A stretch of 64,000 nt of DNA, taken from NCBI GenBank assembly GCA_937920555.1, contig CAKZTM010000030.1, forward strand, positions 28,918 to 92,917. The letters are read 5' to 3'. Source of the DNA: an uncultured Paracoccaceae bacterium (GTDB taxonomy: Bacteria; Pseudomonadota; Alphaproteobacteria; Rhodobacterales; Rhodobacteraceae). The translations under genes were made by a program, and so were the position numbers. A model generated the notes under the pieces. That model was given only the letters and a program-made list of their open reading frames with translations. It searched no databases and was not told the DNA's origin. This document shows, piece after piece, positions 62,178 through 64,000 of this stretch (the stretch's first letter is position 1; the number at the start of each line of letters is the position of its first letter).

Positions 62178-64000
62178 ATGCTGGGTATCGGAACAATCAC
62201 CAAAAAGGTCTTTGGCACACCAAACGACCGCAAAATCAAGGCGACACGCCCGCTGGTGGAGAAGGTTAACGCACTCGAGCCGGAGTTTGAAACACTCAGC
62301 GACGAGGGTCTGATCGAAAAGACGCAAGACCTGCGCCAGCGCGCCCTTGGTGGCGAAAGCCTTGATGATTTGTTGCCCGAAGCCTTTGCCAACTGTCGCG
62401 AAGCCGCGCGCCGCACTTTGGGCCTGCGTGCCTTTGACAGTCAGGTCATGGCCGCGATTTTCCTGCATCAGGGCAATATCTCTGAACAGAAGACGGGTGA
62501 GGGCAAAACACTGACCGCCACGCTTGCTGCCTATCTCAATGCCTTGACGGGCAAGGGCGTGCATATCGTGACCGTCAACGAATACCTCGTGCAGCGTGAC
62601 GCAGGCTGGATGGGCAAGGTCTTTGGTGCTTTGGGCCTGACCACCGGTGCCGCCGTGTCCAACATGCCAGAGGACCAGAAGCGCGCCGCGTATGAATGCG
62701 ACATCACCTATGCCACCAACAACGAGTTGGGCTTTGATTACCTGCGCGACAACATGAAATCCTCGCTCGACGAGATCATGCAAAAGCACCACAACTTTGC
62801 CATCGTGGACGAGGTGGACAGTATCCTCATCGACGAGGCGCGTACGCCGCTCATTATTTCCGGCCCTGCCGAGGACCGCTCGGAGCTTTATGTCACTGTC
62901 GACAAACTGATCCCGCTGCTCAGCGAAGAGCATTACGAACTGGACGAGAAGACCCGCAACGTCACCTTCACCGATGACGGCAACGAGTATCTTGAGGAAC
63001 AGTTGCGCGCCCGCTCCATGATGGAAGAAGGTCAGTCGCTATACGATACGGAAAGCACCACCATTGTGCACCACGTCAACCAAGGTCTGCGCGCCCACAA
63101 GCTGTTCACGCGTGACAAGGATTACATCGTGCGCGACGGCGAAGTGATGCTGATCGACGAATTCACAGGTCGCATGATGCAGGGCCGACGTTTGTCAGAT
63201 GGTCTGCACCAGGCGATCGAGGCCAAGGAAAACGTCGAGATCAAGCCGGAGAACGTCACGCTCGCCTCTGTGACCTTCCAGAACTATTTCCGCCTTTATG
63301 ACAAGCTGGCAGGCATGACCGGTACCGCGTTGACCGAGGCCGAGGAGTTTCAGGAAATCTACGGTCTTGGCGTGGTTGAGGTACCTACCAACCTGCCCAT
63401 CGCGCGTGTCGACAAGGACGATGCCGTCTACCGTTCCGTGACAGAGAAATACACCGCCATGATCGAGCGCGTGAAGAAAGCGCATGAGACAGGGCAGCCT
63501 TGTCTGGTTGGCACAACGTCCATCGAAAAGTCCGAGATCCTGTCTCAGATGCTCACCGCTGAGGGGATCAAGCACAACGTGCTGAACGCCCGCCAGCACG
63601 AGCAGGAAGCGCAGATCGTCGCCGACGCAGGCAAGCTGGGCGCCGTTACCATCGCCACCAACATGGCTGGCCGCGGCACGGACATTCAGCTGGGTGGCAA
63701 CGTCGAGCTCAAGGTGCTTGATGCGCTGGCTGCCGACCCAGAGGCCGATCCCGTCGCCATCCGCACCAAGATCGAAGCGGAGCATGCAGAGGAAAAGCAG
63801 AAGGTGCTGGATGCCGGTGGTCTTTACGTTCTCGCCTCCGAGCGGCACGAGAGCCGCCGCATCGACAACCAGTTGCGCGGCCGTTCGGGCCGTCAGGGCG
63901 ACCCCGGCAAGACATCGTTCTTCCTGTCGCTTGAGGACGACTTGATGCGCATCTTCGGCTCTGAGCGGCTGGAGAAGGTGCTGACGACGCTGGGCCTCAA
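62178..64000 (+). CDS. secA: Protein translocase ATPase SecA, C-terminal part cut by the window edge
   Basis: 607 codons are present. NBD1 holds Walker A TGEGKT (106-111) and Walker [21 protein letters not shown]; the preprotein-crosslinking domain and NBD2 follow ([36 protein letters not shown]). It drives preproteins through SecYEG. Two positions look unusual: EQK precedes the Walker A loop where EMK or EMR is normal, and VNEYLVQRD replaces the very common VN[DE]YLAKRD. They do not touch catalytic residues. ATG 62178 begins the conserved [18 protein letters not shown]. The window ends before the scaffold and zinc-binding tail. Confidence 0.97.
   Translation, partial: MLGIGTITKKVFGTPNDRKIKATRPLVEKVNALEPEFETLSDEGLIEKTQDLRQRALGGESLDDLLPEAFANCREAARRTLGLRAFDSQVMAAIFLHQGNISEQKTGEGKTLTATLAAYLNALTGKGVHIVTVNEYLVQRDAGWMGKVFGALGLTTGAAVSNMPEDQKRAAYECDITYATNNELGFDYLRDNMKSSLDEIMQKHHNFAIVDEVDSILIDEARTPLIISGPAEDRSELYVTVDKLIPLLSEEHYELDEKTRNVTFTDDGNEYLEEQLRARSMMEEGQSLYDTESTTIVHHVNQGLRAHKLFTRDKDYIVRDGEVMLIDEFTGRMMQGRRLSDGLHQAIEAKENVEIKPENVTLASVTFQNYFRLYDKLAGMTGTALTEAEEFQEIYGLGVVEVPTNLPIARVDKDDAVYRSVTEKYTAMIERVKKAHETGQPCLVGTTSIEKSEILSQMLTAEGIKHNVLNARQHEQEAQIVADAGKLGAVTIATNMAGRGTDIQLGGNVELKVLDALAADPEADPVAIRTKIEAEHAEEKQKVLDAGGLYVLASERHESRRIDNQLRGRSGRQGDPGKTSFFLSLEDDLMRIFGSERLEKVLTTLGL

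Noticed and set aside
61863..62933. A 356-codon reverse frame spanning the secA start and the isomerase signal region
   Set aside because: It covers the SecA NBD1 codons in antisense and has no domain or ribosome-binding site of note.
1..64000. Scan for tRNA, rRNA, CRISPR arrays, insertion sequences and prophage genes
   Set aside because: No cloverleaf with T-loop consensus, no regularly spaced repeats with spacers, and no transposase or integrase frame was seen.

Overview
The window looks like a chromosomal segment of a marine-type alphaproteobacterium, most likely Rhodobacterales (Roseobacter group). The evidence is the regB / senC-regA redox-control locus in its classical divergent layout, a second-type RpoH sigma factor, the tsaE-addB-addA-trxA order, the rsmI-yraN-gshB block divergent from a lipoprotein LpoA and GlnD, and the rimP-nusA-ylxR-infB operon close to mutT-argJ-ppiC divergent from secA. 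I saw no rRNA, tRNA, CRISPR array, IS element or phage gene. Both ends are cut: a glycosyltransferase on the left and secA on the right.

Layout. 1-2.5 kb: AT-richer surface-polysaccharide-type genes (GT4 glycosyltransferase, two SAM methyltransferases, one close to CmoA). 2.7-8.3 kb: a catabolic island with a GntR/FadR regulator, a D-apionate oxidoisomerase-like gene (apnO), a DUF1537 kinase (oiaK) and a RuBisCO-like protein (oiaX or oiaT), followed by an orphan Rieske oxygenase. 8.3-20.1 kb: mixed housekeeping and accessory genes (acyltransferase-SGNH, HAD, GST with a Cys tail, cobC-cobU, rpoH, coaBC-dut-rrf2-moeB, a divergent BKACE/SDR pair, FkbM methyltransferase). 20.3-32.8 kb: regA, senC, regB, a kinase-dead multi-PAS protein preceded by a perfect CtrA-type box, tsaE, addBA and trxA. 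33-43.6 kb: comM-type ATPase, an esterase-gshB-yraN-rsmI operon, lpoA, glnD and murJ. 43.7-53.6 kb: more accessory genes (DUF937 protein, catalytically dead rhomboid, cupin-MFS, a CoA-transferase-like pair lacking the usual catalytic Glu, flavin amine oxidase, desaturase-VOC pair, DUF2125 protein). 53.8-64 kb: the translation/transcription factor operon and the argJ-secA region.

How genes work together. ApnO, OiaK and the RuBisCO-like protein form a consecutive route from D-apionate through 3-oxo-isoapionate and its 4-phosphate. The GntR protein beside them is the likely repressor. RegB-RegA with SenC form a redox-responsive two-component system and a copper/redox chaperone. AddAB is the recombination nuclease-helicase. 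RimP, NusA, YlxR and IF2 act in ribosome maturation, transcription elongation and translation initiation. A promoter-like motif, a leader of about 95 nt and an intrinsic terminator precede rimP, which suggests attenuation.

The most unusual items are the RuBisCO-like apionate module, the pseudo-rhomboid, two intrinsic terminators lying inside the 5' ends of apparent coding sequences (glnD and the gene after trxA), the CtrA box before the DivL-like gene, and a three-copy 11-nt-phased repeat at 43.6 kb. All functions are read from sequence motifs and family knowledge; no database search was run.
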